Assembly (NCBI GenBank): GCA_902762305.1
Contig: CACWNW010000036.1
Coordinates: 1 to 36,860, forward strand
DNA: 36,860 bases
Reading direction: 5' to 3'
From: Fibrobacter succinogenes
Lineage (GTDB): Bacteria; Fibrobacterota; Fibrobacteria; Fibrobacterales; Fibrobacteraceae
The position numbers were made by a program, and so were the translations under genes. This document shows positions 17,076 through 23,645 of the stretch, piece by piece. Position 1 is the stretch's first letter, and the number at the start of each line of letters is the position of its first letter. The notes under the pieces are model-generated. The model was not told the origin of the DNA. It was given only the letters and a program-made list of their open reading frames with translations, and ran no database searches.

Positions 17076-17324
17076 TCAATGGTTGTTTGTGTCATGCATA
17101 TATTCAACCCAACAAGAATCAAAAACAAACTTGAAACGAATGGAATCCTTAAGAATATCGACTTTTTGTGACTTAAGGCATTGGGCTTGCTTGTTGAATT
17201 TTTCCTGAACATTTTTTTTCTCCTCGTTCAATTTGGCTTGAGTCAGCTCTTTCCCTTGCACAGACTCTGTTTTTGAGCACGAAAGCAAACAAATAAGGGA
17301 AAGAAGAACAAGAATTTCCTTCAT
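17076..17324 (-). CDS. Small lipoprotein, possibly shortened by a frameshift
   Basis: 82 aa. The N-terminus MKEILVLLSLICLLSC is a lipoprotein signal with Cys16 as anchor, followed by a charged helix (LTQAKLNEEKKNVQEKF). It stops at MHDTNNH, but the next frame continues without a stop as MTQTTIDVYVVYSLNTSHER to FSQSCQKL at 16967, including a Cys. A one-base shift near 17090 would give a lipoprotein of about 115 aa. Either the gene is frameshifted or the sequence has an error there. It starts 10 bases after the upstream gene, in one operon. Confidence 0.6.
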   Translation of the reverse strand: MKEILVLLSLICLLSCSKTESVQGKELTQAKLNEEKKNVQEKFNKQAQCLKSQKVDILKDSIRFKFVFDSCWVEYMHDTNNH

Positions 17325-17334
17325 TTTTCCAACC

Positions 17335-17829
17335 TCACCATTTATTCACCGAAACATCTTTTATCGAGAAAATTATCTTGCGGCAAATTCCCTCGTCAAC
17401 GGAATCTGGATAGTAATGAAATTCCGCATACCGAGTTGTAACAATCTTAAAATCTCTTGAGTAATTTCTTGCGGCCAAGATCATTATTTTCTTTTTGCCA
17501 TGTTCATCTAGCGTATCCAACTCCCCTACCAACCTATAGTCAGACGACAAGGATTCCTTATCAGAAAAAAGATGCGAATGCGGGGTCAGATAGTCATTCT
17601 TATAATAAAGGATTGCCTTGCCGCGAGTATCCTTAATCCAGGCAAAACGAGACAACCTATTTTCATACATTTCAACATGCAGATTATTGGGAATCCACAA
17701 TTTTTCATATTTGTCCTGAAAGACATACCCTTTCTTTACGTCACAAGATGCGATACCAAGCAACACGAGCCCTAAAGGGAAAAGGGCTATAATCAATGCC
17801 CCAACAATTTGAAATATTTTAGCCTTCAT
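17335..17829 (-). CDS. Lipoprotein or membrane-anchored protein of unknown function
   Basis: 164 aa from MKAKIF (17829); an in-frame ATG three codons earlier (17838) is possible. A long hydrophobic segment (FQIVGALIIALFPLGLVLLG) ends in IASC, a good lipobox. The mature part is a mixed strand/helix domain with many Tyr and Lys (KGYVFQDKYEKLWIPNN, FHYYPDSVDEG) and no motif that I know. First gene of the three-gene leftward group that ends at 16424. Confidence 0.6.
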   Translation of the reverse strand: MKAKIFQIVGALIIALFPLGLVLLGIASCDVKKGYVFQDKYEKLWIPNNLHVEMYENRLSRFAWIKDTRGKAILYYKNDYLTPHSHLFSDKESLSSDYRLVGELDTLDEHGKKKIMILAARNYSRDFKIVTTRYAEFHYYPDSVDEGICRKIIFSIKDVSVNKW

Positions 17830-17890
17830 ACGCCCCAAATCATAGAAAAATTACAAACATTTGTACTAAAAGCTAGTCCGGGATAAACTC

Positions 17891-17941
17891 GGGGTGAAGG
17901 ATCCAGTCCTGGATTCTTCCACCTTCGGTGTCAGAATGACG
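17891..17941. repeat. Dispersed intergenic repeat
   Basis: GGTGAAGGATCCAGTCCTGG then ATTCTTCCACCTTCGGTGTC then AGAATGACG. It is a diverged member of the GTCATCCTGA...GGATCCAG family described at 5950-6083, in reverse orientation. Confidence 0.55.
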
Positions 17942-17947
17942 AATGTG

Positions 17948-17983
17948 AAAACGCCCCGTCACGATGAGTGGCGGGGTGTTTTT
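17948..17983. terminator. Bidirectional terminator of the radical SAM operon (copy 2)
   Basis: Identical over 29 bases to the nifJ terminator: CGCCCCGTCAC-GATGA-GTGGCGGGG, flanked by AAAA on the left and TTTTT on the right. It stands 20 bases after the stop of the radical SAM gene and would terminate that leftward transcript. Confidence 0.85.
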
Positions 17984-18002
17984 CATTTACCTGCAGGCCA
18001 GC

Positions 18003-19460
18003 TTACCTTGCAGCAGCTCCCTTTGCAGCCATGTCGCATTTCATGTACTGAAGGTCCTGCAGCAGATTCGCGTCCTGCCCACCGGACAAGGCGACGGCCT
18101 CGTTCATGAGTCGCAGGGCCTCGTCTGTTTTCCCGAGGCGGTACAAGGCAAGTGCACGCCCACCCATGGAGTAGGTGTCGTTGCTATTGATTTCCAGCGC
18201 TTTATCGTTCGCAGCGATGCAATCGTCGTAATTGCCGCACATGAACTCGCTGTATCCCCTAGCCCTGTAAGTATCCGCATTATCCGGCTCCAGTTCCTGC
18301 GCACGTTTCAACGCAAAAGCGGCTTCCTGGAATTCGCCCTGCGGTATCAGCGAACTTGCAAATTCCAACAAAGCTGCAGCATTGTCGCACTTGGAATACT
18401 TCGTTTCCATTTCCTTGAGAGAAAGATTATATGCGCAATATTCATTCTCTTCATAGATGCTGCCCTTCATCGTGAGGCGCGTATTCGGGCAACCGCCGAG
18501 GCACTTGGAACCGTAAATGCACTTTTTGCAAGAGCCCGAAAGCTTGTCCTTTGTCAAGTGACGTCTCCATTTAAATGCATTTTCGTCTTCCCAGATATCC
18601 CGCAACTTTCTTTCGCGGATATTCCCTTCGACAAACTCCTTGGAGCGGATAGATGTACAGCCAAGAATACTGCCGTCATGCAATATTCCGAAGCCGCGGA
18701 CACCCGCATTGCAGCCGTCCCACAAGGAATAGCCATCGGATTGGTAGGATATGCGCCTAGTCTCGAGATCCTTCGATGAGTAATACCCGATACAGTCGGC
18801 CGGATAGATGCGAATCCTCCCCTCCTTTGCCGTATTGTAGCAGAAGTCGATGATATCCCGAATCTGCCTCGGTTCGAGCAGCCAGTCTGGGCGCTTTTTC
18901 AGGTTCCCCATCGGCAAACCGATCTGCACCTGCCAGGTTTTGACGCCCATGCGGATGAGTTCCTCCTTCAAGTCCGGAAGAATGTCGATGTTCTGCTTCG
19001 TGATGGTCGTGACGGCACCGGTCTGGATTCCGAGTTCCGTCATGGCTGCGAAGGCCTGCCGCGCATGCTCGAAGGCACCCTTCATCCTGATCTTGTCATG
19101 GATTTCAGGGACGCCGTCGATACTTATCGCGACAGTAGATATCCCGTTTTCTTTTAACCTTTGGGCCATCTTCTTGTCCAAAAGCCAGCCGTTCGTAATC
19201 ATGTTCACCAGGACGCCATTCTGCGAAAGCCTCTTCACCAGTTCGGGAGTGTCCGCTCTCGTAAGAGGCTCGCCTCCAGACAAGGTAATCCACATGAGCC
19301 CAAGTTCTGCGATCTGGTCGCACAAGTCAAGCGCTTCCTCCGTACTCAATTGTCCCGGGAGCGCACCCGCACAGGAAGAGCCGCAATGTCCGCAACGCAT
19401 GTTGCAACCCATCGTCACCTCCCAAACGGCGGTGACGGGCCTATACCCGATATTTGCCAT
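18003..19460 (-). CDS. Radical SAM/SPASM peptide maturase with C-terminal TPR domain
   Basis: 485 aa. The radical SAM cluster motif is C19-x3-C23-x2-C26 in TMGCNMRCGHC, followed by GGEP (62-65) for SAM binding. The SPASM region (about 250-342) has Cys at 250, 268, 311, 314, 320, 324 and 342, enough for two auxiliary 4Fe-4S clusters as in enzymes that cross-link or epimerise ribosomal peptides. Residues about 355-470 form three TPR-like repeats (EFQEAAFALKRAQELEPDNA and two more), likely for binding partner or substrate. The gene follows the repeat protein by 79 bases and has its own GGAGG site. Substrate is inferred to be the KYGYP-repeat protein upstream. Its chemistry cannot be read from sequence; ring formation at Tyr or thioether formation at Cys are the options I favour. 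Confidence 0.88.
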   Translation of the reverse strand: MANIGYRPVTAVWEVTMGCNMRCGHCGSSCAGALPGQLSTEEALDLCDQIAELGLMWITLSGGEPLTRADTPELVKRLSQNGVLVNMITNGWLLDKKMAQRLKENGISTVAISIDGVPEIHDKIRMKGAFEHARQAFAAMTELGIQTGAVTTITKQNIDILPDLKEELIRMGVKTWQVQIGLPMGNLKKRPDWLLEPRQIRDIIDFCYNTAKEGRIRIYPADCIGYYSSKDLETRRISYQSDGYSLWDGCNAGVRGFGILHDGSILGCTSIRSKEFVEGNIRERKLRDIWEDENAFKWRRHLTKDKLSGSCKKCIYGSKCLGGCPNTRLTMKGSIYEENEYCAYNLSLKEMETKYSKCDNAAALLEFASSLIPQGEFQEAAFALKRAQELEPDNADTYRARGYSEFMCGNYDDCIAANDKALEINSNDTYSMGGRALALYRLGKTDEALRLMNEAVALSGGQDANLLQDLQYMKCDMAAKGAAAR

Positions 19461-19507
19461 TAATAAACCTCCAAACTGCCAACAGGCAGTTCTGATTTCC
19501 AGTCAAA

Positions 19508-19530
19508 CCCCATCCCATAAAGGGACGGGG
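19508..19530 (-). promoter_or_regulatory. Hairpin between precursor gene and maturase gene
   Basis: On the reverse strand CCCCGTCCC-TTTAT-GGGATGGGG is followed by TTTG only. It looks like a leaky terminator or an mRNA-stabilising stem. A smaller CTGCC-AACA-GGCAG stem lies at about 19478-19491. Such elements commonly keep precursor levels above enzyme levels. Confidence 0.55.
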
Positions 19531-19539
19531 AAATCTCAA

Positions 19540-20367
19540 TTAACCCTTTTTCTTCAAATCGCAGATAAACCCGTATTTGACCCTCGGGAATCCGTAGGCA
19601 ACCACCGGCTTAGCGTCACCGCGCGGGAATCCGTACTTAAGGTTTATATCCGGATAACCGTACTTTATGTTCTGATTCGGGTAGCCGTATATAAAGGAGA
19701 CAGACCGCGCGCAGGAATCGTCACAACACTGCGTCGCATCTTGCCCTCCGTAGGGGTAACCATACTTAAAGTTTACATCCGGATAACCGTACTTCATGTT
19801 CTGATTCGGGTAGCCATACTTAAAAGCCACAGGCTGCGTTACGCAAGGATCGCAGGAATCGCAGGGATCGGAAGAATTGCAGGAATCGTCACAGCACTGC
19901 GCCGTATCCTGAGCTCCGGGGTATCCGTACTTTACAGTCGGTTCTACAGGGTAGCCGTACTTGAATGCCACGCTGCGGTTTCCCAGAACGACACCATAAG
20001 GCATTGCCGAATTGCACACGGGATCGACCGCGTCGTCGCAGTTCTCGCTGAACTTCGCAAAATCTTCCGAATCCTTGGGAATGACAGTCACATTCACATC
20101 GACTTTCTGCTTCGCCGAAGTCATGTCAGACAAATTGATTAGCGTGAACCCGATTTCTGCCTTATCTTTCACAGCAGAAAGTGCGCCGAACCAAAATCTC
20201 TGAATTACAGGTGCAACCCCAGCCGCCGTCGGAATTGTCTCCATTCCAATCAGAGCAATCCCCTGCGGGAGCCGCGTCAGGCACCACCCCCAACAGGTGG
20301 AACCGAGCATCGATTGCAGGTCGATCGAGAACGACTTACCCTGTAATACTATCATTTCTTTTGCCAT
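19540..20367 (-). CDS. Chagasin-like domain protein with ten KYGYP-type repeats; putative RiPP precursor
   Basis: 275 aa, no signal peptide. Residues 1-97 (GKSFSIDL, CWGWCLTRLPQGIALIG, QRFWFGALSAVKDKAEIGFTL, VDVNVTVIP) follow the strand order of chagasin-type (I42) cysteine-protease inhibitors, with the usual NPTTGYxW loop replaced by GSTCWGWC. Residues 98-134 are an acidic linker with two Cys. Residues 135-267 hold ten YGYP-type units: five F/V/M-KYGYP before residue 206, then FIYGYP, IKYGYP, LKYGFP, VAYGFP and VKYGF. Cys/Asp-rich spacers (QCCDDSC, SSDPCDSCDPC) separate groups. It ends LKKKG. GGAGGTATTCT precedes ATG 20367, overlapping the end of the PrsW gene. I propose the inhibitor domain as leader and the repeats as core modified by the adjacent radical SAM enzyme. 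Confidence 0.75.
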   Translation of the reverse strand: MAKEMIVLQGKSFSIDLQSMLGSTCWGWCLTRLPQGIALIGMETIPTAAGVAPVIQRFWFGALSAVKDKAEIGFTLINLSDMTSAKQKVDVNVTVIPKDSEDFAKFSENCDDAVDPVCNSAMPYGVVLGNRSVAFKYGYPVEPTVKYGYPGAQDTAQCCDDSCNSSDPCDSCDPCVTQPVAFKYGYPNQNMKYGYPDVNFKYGYPYGGQDATQCCDDSCARSVSFIYGYPNQNIKYGYPDINLKYGFPRGDAKPVVAYGFPRVKYGFICDLKKKG

Positions 20368-21032
20368 AGAATACCTCCATTTGATGGTTTAGTTGAAGAC
20401 CTTTCATTATCCCGATTTCGCCCGCTGGTGAACATATACAACAGAATGGCGCAGGCCATCGGCATCACGTAACCGATATACGAAGAAATACCGGGCTTGG
20501 AAACAAGCAGGTTGTAGAGCCCGTGGACAGTCACCGACAGCGAGAACACTCCCGCAATCCCCGCAAAAGAGAAAATGTTGTACCTTTTCAGGAACCGGAT
20601 TCCCTTGGCAACCGCCACCAAAGTGACTATATGCATCACGCCGACAGCCGCCCCGCGAATCAGGACATTCGTAAGCTGTGGCGCACCCGACGAAAGGATA
20701 AAGCAGCAGTTTTCAAAAGTCGCGAAACCGGCCCCGATACCCACCGCAAAAAGGTCGGTCTTGTCGCCGGACGATTCGAACATATATATGCAAAACAGAA
20801 TCGTCAGCAGCTTCATGGATTCTTCTATCATCGGAGAAAGGAATATGGAGGTGTCTTCGGGGCCAAACCCGGACAGAGCCTCGATTGCCCCCGCAATATA
20901 TGCCGAAATAATGCAAGCGAGCATCCCGGCAAGGAAACTGGCGACCATACGGCGGGCGTTCCCCTTGGTAAAAAGCATGGTTACGGCCAGCGGGACCGCT
21001 ATGCATATCAGGATATTTTCAGCATAGAGCAT
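20352..21032 (-). CDS. PrsW-family intramembrane metalloprotease
   Basis: 226 aa with about seven membrane segments. The family residues are all present: Glu70-Glu71 in PMIEESMK, Glu107-Asn108 in GAGFATFEN, His134 in VGVMH and His170 in TVHGLYN. PrsW proteins cut membrane proteins; the Bacillus enzyme performs the first cut on an anti-sigma factor, and CPBP/PrsW relatives also process peptides. Here it sits between sigma-factor genes and a peptide precursor, so either use is possible. The start is taken at ATG 21032, ten bases after AAGGAG, inside the end of the upstream gene; an in-frame TTG at 21041 is too near the ribosome site. The last codons overlap the start of the precursor gene. Confidence 0.85.
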   Translation of the reverse strand: MLYAENILICIAVPLAVTMLFTKGNARRMVASFLAGMLACIISAYIAGAIEALSGFGPEDTSIFLSPMIEESMKLLTILFCIYMFESSGDKTDLFAVGIGAGFATFENCCFILSSGAPQLTNVLIRGAAVGVMHIVTLVAVAKGIRFLKRYNIFSFAGIAGVFSLSVTVHGLYNLLVSKPGISSYIGYVMPMACAILLYMFTSGRNRDNERSSTKPSNGGILWQKK

Positions 21033-21795
21033 CGGCTGCAATCTCCTTTTTCATCGACATCGGCAACAGGAGCAAGGCAATCGTATTCGCCAAGTATGCA
21101 GCCTGGTAGCTATAACCGTAACTCGAGAACATCACCAGATTCGTCCATAACAAGAATGTCGACGCAACAAAGATGTCCTTCTCCTGGTAACTCTTGAGCC
21201 CGAGCCACGCCATTACGGCAAACATCAAACCAAAACACACCGATTCGATAAAAAGATGGGCGAACCCGCCAACAAGAATCAGCACAACGTGCAACACCAC
21301 GAAAGATATGCACGCCACGAAAGCCGACTTAATCTCGTGCGGCGTCATGGAACCCCTGGTGCGTAAGCCGCGTATCAGAACCCACACGAAATAGACATAC
21401 GGGATTCCGAACACGATATCTTGCAGCCACTCCCCCGACCACACAATCCATAGCGCAATGTTCGCCCCGATAAAGAGGGCGGCAAACAAGACCTCCCCCA
21501 TCCGAACCGCCTTGTCACGCAGCATCGTGTTCAGGCCCGCCGACAAAAGCAGGATAACGGAGCATTCCGCAATCTCGTTGGCCGCAATGGGCATGCGCGT
21601 ACCCGGTTTCAGCGTGTCGTAAACAATCCAGTACAAATCGCTCAGGAGGTAGCTCACCATCGCCAAAAAAAGGAAAAACGGCAGGAACGCCGTCTTTGCC
21701 CTTATCATCGGCGCAACAAGCCGCACAACAATGACCGACAACACAAAAATCTGCAATCCAGTCAATATGAAGTTCAACAGAATCAGGCTACTCAT
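21019..21795 (-). CDS. Multi-pass membrane protein, possible sensor
   Basis: 258 aa with seven or eight hydrophobic segments spread over the whole length (ILTGLQIFVLSVIVVRLV, FLPFFLFLAMVSYLLSDLYW, VLFAALFIGANIALWIVW, and so on) and only short loops. There is no catalytic motif I recognise. The pattern resembles the 7-TM input modules of some signalling proteins. It overlaps the 38-aa gene upstream (ATG inside its last codons) and the PrsW gene downstream, so it belongs to the same translationally coupled operon. A role in sensing an envelope signal upstream of PrsW is inference. Confidence 0.7.
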   Translation of the reverse strand: MSSLILLNFILTGLQIFVLSVIVVRLVAPMIRAKTAFLPFFLFLAMVSYLLSDLYWIVYDTLKPGTRMPIAANEIAECSVILLLSAGLNTMLRDKAVRMGEVLFAALFIGANIALWIVWSGEWLQDIVFGIPYVYFVWVLIRGLRTRGSMTPHEIKSAFVACISFVVLHVVLILVGGFAHLFIESVCFGLMFAVMAWLGLKSYQEKDIFVASTFLLWTNLVMFSSYGYSYQAAYLANTIALLLLPMSMKKEIAADALC

Positions 21796-21904
21796 CGCAG
21801 GAATTCTCCCGCTTGACCCTATTCACGTGCAAGGCGAGTTGAGTAACCAGCACTCCAAAAACAAAAGCAAGCACGCCGATAATTACGTAGCCAGCAAATT
21901 GCAT
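21788..21904 (-). CDS. 38-aa single-pass membrane microprotein
   Basis: Reads MQFAGYVIIGVLAFVFGVLV then TQLALHVNRVKRENSCDE and stops at TAG. One hydrophobic helix (residues 4-25) is followed by a short basic then acidic tail with one Cys. It overlaps the end of the sigma-factor gene by 22 bases and its own end overlaps the start of the next gene by 8 bases, a tight arrangement that would be unlikely by chance. There is a GAAAGGATGGGAAAAAC stretch upstream for ribosome binding. It could be a minimal anti-sigma factor or a PrsW substrate/regulator; neither is shown by sequence. Confidence 0.65.
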   Translation of the reverse strand: MQFAGYVIIGVLAFVFGVLVTQLALHVNRVKRENSCDE

Positions 21905-22464
21905 GTTTTTCCCATCCTTTCGTACATGGCGCGAAGGGACTCCTTGCCCCTGGCCAAGAGATTGTAAGTCTGCTTGATGTTCTTTTTTATTATCAGGCTG
22001 ATCTGTTCCGGCTTCATGCCCTCGAAATAGAGGAGGTAAAGAGCCTGCCTGTAGCCCGAATCAATCTTTTCCATCGCCCGATACAGCAGCGCATCACTTT
22101 CGTTTTTCAGGAGCCTGGCCACAGGTTGGCAACTCGAATCCGCCTCGAGATTGCAGAGGACATCGTTATTGGAGAAGATAAACCTGATTTTCCGTTTGCG
22201 CAAATAGAGCAAGGCCTGCTTTTTGGCAATCGCATAGAGCCACGTCTTGAACGATGCGTCGTCTTTTTCCTTGTAGCGGGCCGTACCCGACACCAGGATT
22301 GCAAAAGTATCCATCATCAGTTCTTCGGCTTCGTCCGAATTCTGGACAATTCCATAAATAAACAGGGTCAACCCGTCTCTATATTTATCGAAAAGCGTGA
22401 CAAGCGAATTTTGGTCATTTTCGCTCAAAAAATGCATATAGAGCAATCCATCGGTATCGTACAT
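21883..22464 (-). CDS. ECF-type RNA polymerase sigma factor
   Basis: 193 aa. Region 2 begins at SLVTLFDKYRDGLTLFIYGI and contains EAEELMMDTFAIL, AxFKTWLYAIAKKQALLYLRKRK (DNA melting and -10 contact). Region 4 is DSGYRQALYLLYFEGMKPEQISLIIKKNIKQTYNLLARGKESLRAM, a typical sigma-70 helix-turn-helix. There is no region 3, as in ECF factors. I chose ATG 22464 because GGAGG lies eight bases upstream; an ATG eight codons earlier overlaps that site. It heads a leftward operon with a microprotein, a membrane protein, PrsW, the repeat precursor and the radical SAM enzyme, and probably controls it together with the divergent cystatin-like genes. Confidence 0.9.
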   Translation of the reverse strand: MYDTDGLLYMHFLSENDQNSLVTLFDKYRDGLTLFIYGIVQNSDEAEELMMDTFAILVSGTARYKEKDDASFKTWLYAIAKKQALLYLRKRKIRFIFSNNDVLCNLEADSSCQPVARLLKNESDALLYRAMEKIDSGYRQALYLLYFEGMKPEQISLIIKKNIKQTYNLLARGKESLRAMYERMGKTCNLLAT

Positions 22465-22790
22465 CAATCCAGCCTCCAGCAAAAACAAGGCTGCATTGTC
22501 ACAAAAATAAAAGACATAGACGGACTTCTCATATGCAAGACTTTTCGACTCGTAACATTATTTTATTAAAAAAATATACAATAACGTTGTTATAAAGTCA
22601 ATAATGCGCAACGAGATAAATTCTTGGTTTGTATTACATTCGACATCATATCTATTCTATATACGACACAAATTTTGTAAATATTTTTTTATACAAAATA
22701 ATGAGTAAAAATCAAAAAAAAAGCAATTAATGGAGTGCAGATGGGCTATAGCCCACACAAAAATCAACATCAAAAAAAAAGGAAAACAAA
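22465..22790. promoter_or_regulatory. AT-rich divergent control region between sigma-factor and cystatin-like genes
   Basis: 326 bases, mostly A+T, no gene. A palindrome ATAAC-GTT-GTTAT lies at 22581-22593 and may be an operator. ATTTTTTTATACAAAAT near 22683 offers a TATACA -10 box for the forward genes. An ECF-type promoter cannot be told apart by eye. Confidence 0.4.
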
Positions 22791-23141
22791 ATGAATAGAC
22801 ATAAAATGTTGCACGGAGGATGGGTCGTCGACGTAAGGAGATGCGGTTGGGACGAAGATATCCAAAAAGCCTACGAACAGCTGAACCTCCTTCCCGGAAC
22901 AAAATACGAGCCCATCGCCCAAGTGGCCAAGCAGGTTGTCGCAGGGCTCAACTACATCACCGTTGGCGAGCAGACAATCAAGGGTACACCTGAGAAAAAT
23001 CAAGTCTGCATATCGTTCTGGAGCCAGGTAGATAAAGAAAGAACCACTTCTATCCTCTCTATCATTCCGATTAAGGACGGCGCACCCGTCACTCTGCCCG
23101 ATGGCCAAGTAGTCGACTGGGCGATGTACGACAAAGCTTAA
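22791..23141 (+). CDS. Cystatin-like protein 1
   Basis: 116 aa, no signal peptide. Two hallmarks of cystatin cysteine-protease inhibitors (family I25) stand in the right places: a Gly-Gly pair near the N-terminus (LHGGWVVD) and QVVAGLNYITV near residue 48, the first-hairpin QxVxG motif followed by the usual Asn-Tyr and strand. The helix before it (WDEDIQKAYEQLNLLPG) also fits the fold. The second hairpin may be formed by PDGQVVDW near the C-terminus. It should bind papain-like proteases, or be a scaffold for modification; no experiment is implied. It is 79 percent or so identical by eye to its tandem neighbour. RBS AAAAGGAAAAC precedes the ATG. Bacterial cystatins are rare. Confidence 0.72.
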   Translation: MNRHKMLHGGWVVDVRRCGWDEDIQKAYEQLNLLPGTKYEPIAQVAKQVVAGLNYITVGEQTIKGTPEKNQVCISFWSQVDKERTTSILSIIPIKDGAPVTLPDGQVVDWAMYDKA

Positions 23142-23178
23142 ACAAAAAAACAAAAAACATCAAAAAAAGGAACATAAA

Positions 23179-23526
23179 ATGATAAGACATAATCTCAAAC
23201 CAGGCGGATGGCTAGTCAATGTAAGGAGAGCAGGCTGGGACGAAGACATCAAGAAGGCCTACGAACAGCTGAACCTCCTTCCCGGAACAAAATACAAGCC
23301 CATCGCCCAGGTGGCTACGCAGGTTGTCGCAGGGCTCAACTACATCACCATCGGCGAACAGACTATCGCAAATTCACTTAAGACAAGTCAAGTTTGCATA
23401 CTGTTCTGGAGCCAGGTAGATAAAGATAGGACCATTTCTATTTGCTCTATCGTTCCGATTAAGGACGGCGCACCCGTCACTCTGCCCGACGGCCAAGTAG
23501 TCGACTGGGATAAATACAACTCCTAA
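23179..23526 (+). CDS. Cystatin-like protein 2
   Basis: 115 aa tandem paralogue of the preceding gene. It keeps KPGGWLVNVRRAGWDEDIKKA, QVVAGLNYITIGEQT and the C-terminal PDGQVVDW. Differences cluster in the middle loop (ANSLKTSQVCILFWSQV against KGTPEKNQVCISFWSQV) and at the very ends, the positions that would change protease or partner specificity while preserving the fold. Both copies have one conserved Cys before the FWSQVDK strand. The same AAAAAAAGGAACATAAA ribosome-site context precedes its ATG, so the pair arose by tandem duplication including the leader. A terminator follows at once. Confidence 0.72.
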   Translation: MIRHNLKPGGWLVNVRRAGWDEDIKKAYEQLNLLPGTKYKPIAQVATQVVAGLNYITIGEQTIANSLKTSQVCILFWSQVDKDRTISICSIVPIKDGAPVTLPDGQVVDWDKYNS

Positions 23527-23540
23527 ACAAAACCCACTAA

Positions 23541-23570
23541 GCGCCCGGGAATATTCCCGGGCGTTTTTTA
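23541..23570 (+). terminator. Terminator after the cystatin-like pair
   Basis: GCGCCCGGGAATATTCCCGG followed by GCG and TTTTTT: a perfect palindromic stem (CGCCCGGGAAT/ATTCCCGGGCG) with T-run. Confidence 0.92.
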
Positions 23571-23645
23571 ACAATTTTTTACAAATAAAGTATGAGAAAA
23601 AAGGAGGATTTATGCTATAAATATAGAGAAGGAAAACTTGACAAT

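Noticed and set aside
19563-19966. CRISPR-like array in the repeated stretch
   Set aside because: The repeats are short, unequal in spacing, and explained by codons for KYGYP units in an open reading frame. No other spacer-repeat array was seen in the window.
22791-23526. Cystatin-like genes as additional KYGYP precursors
   Set aside because: They contain TKYEPIA and TKYKPIA once each, which is not the repeated KYGYP unit; no repeat structure or core-like tail is present.
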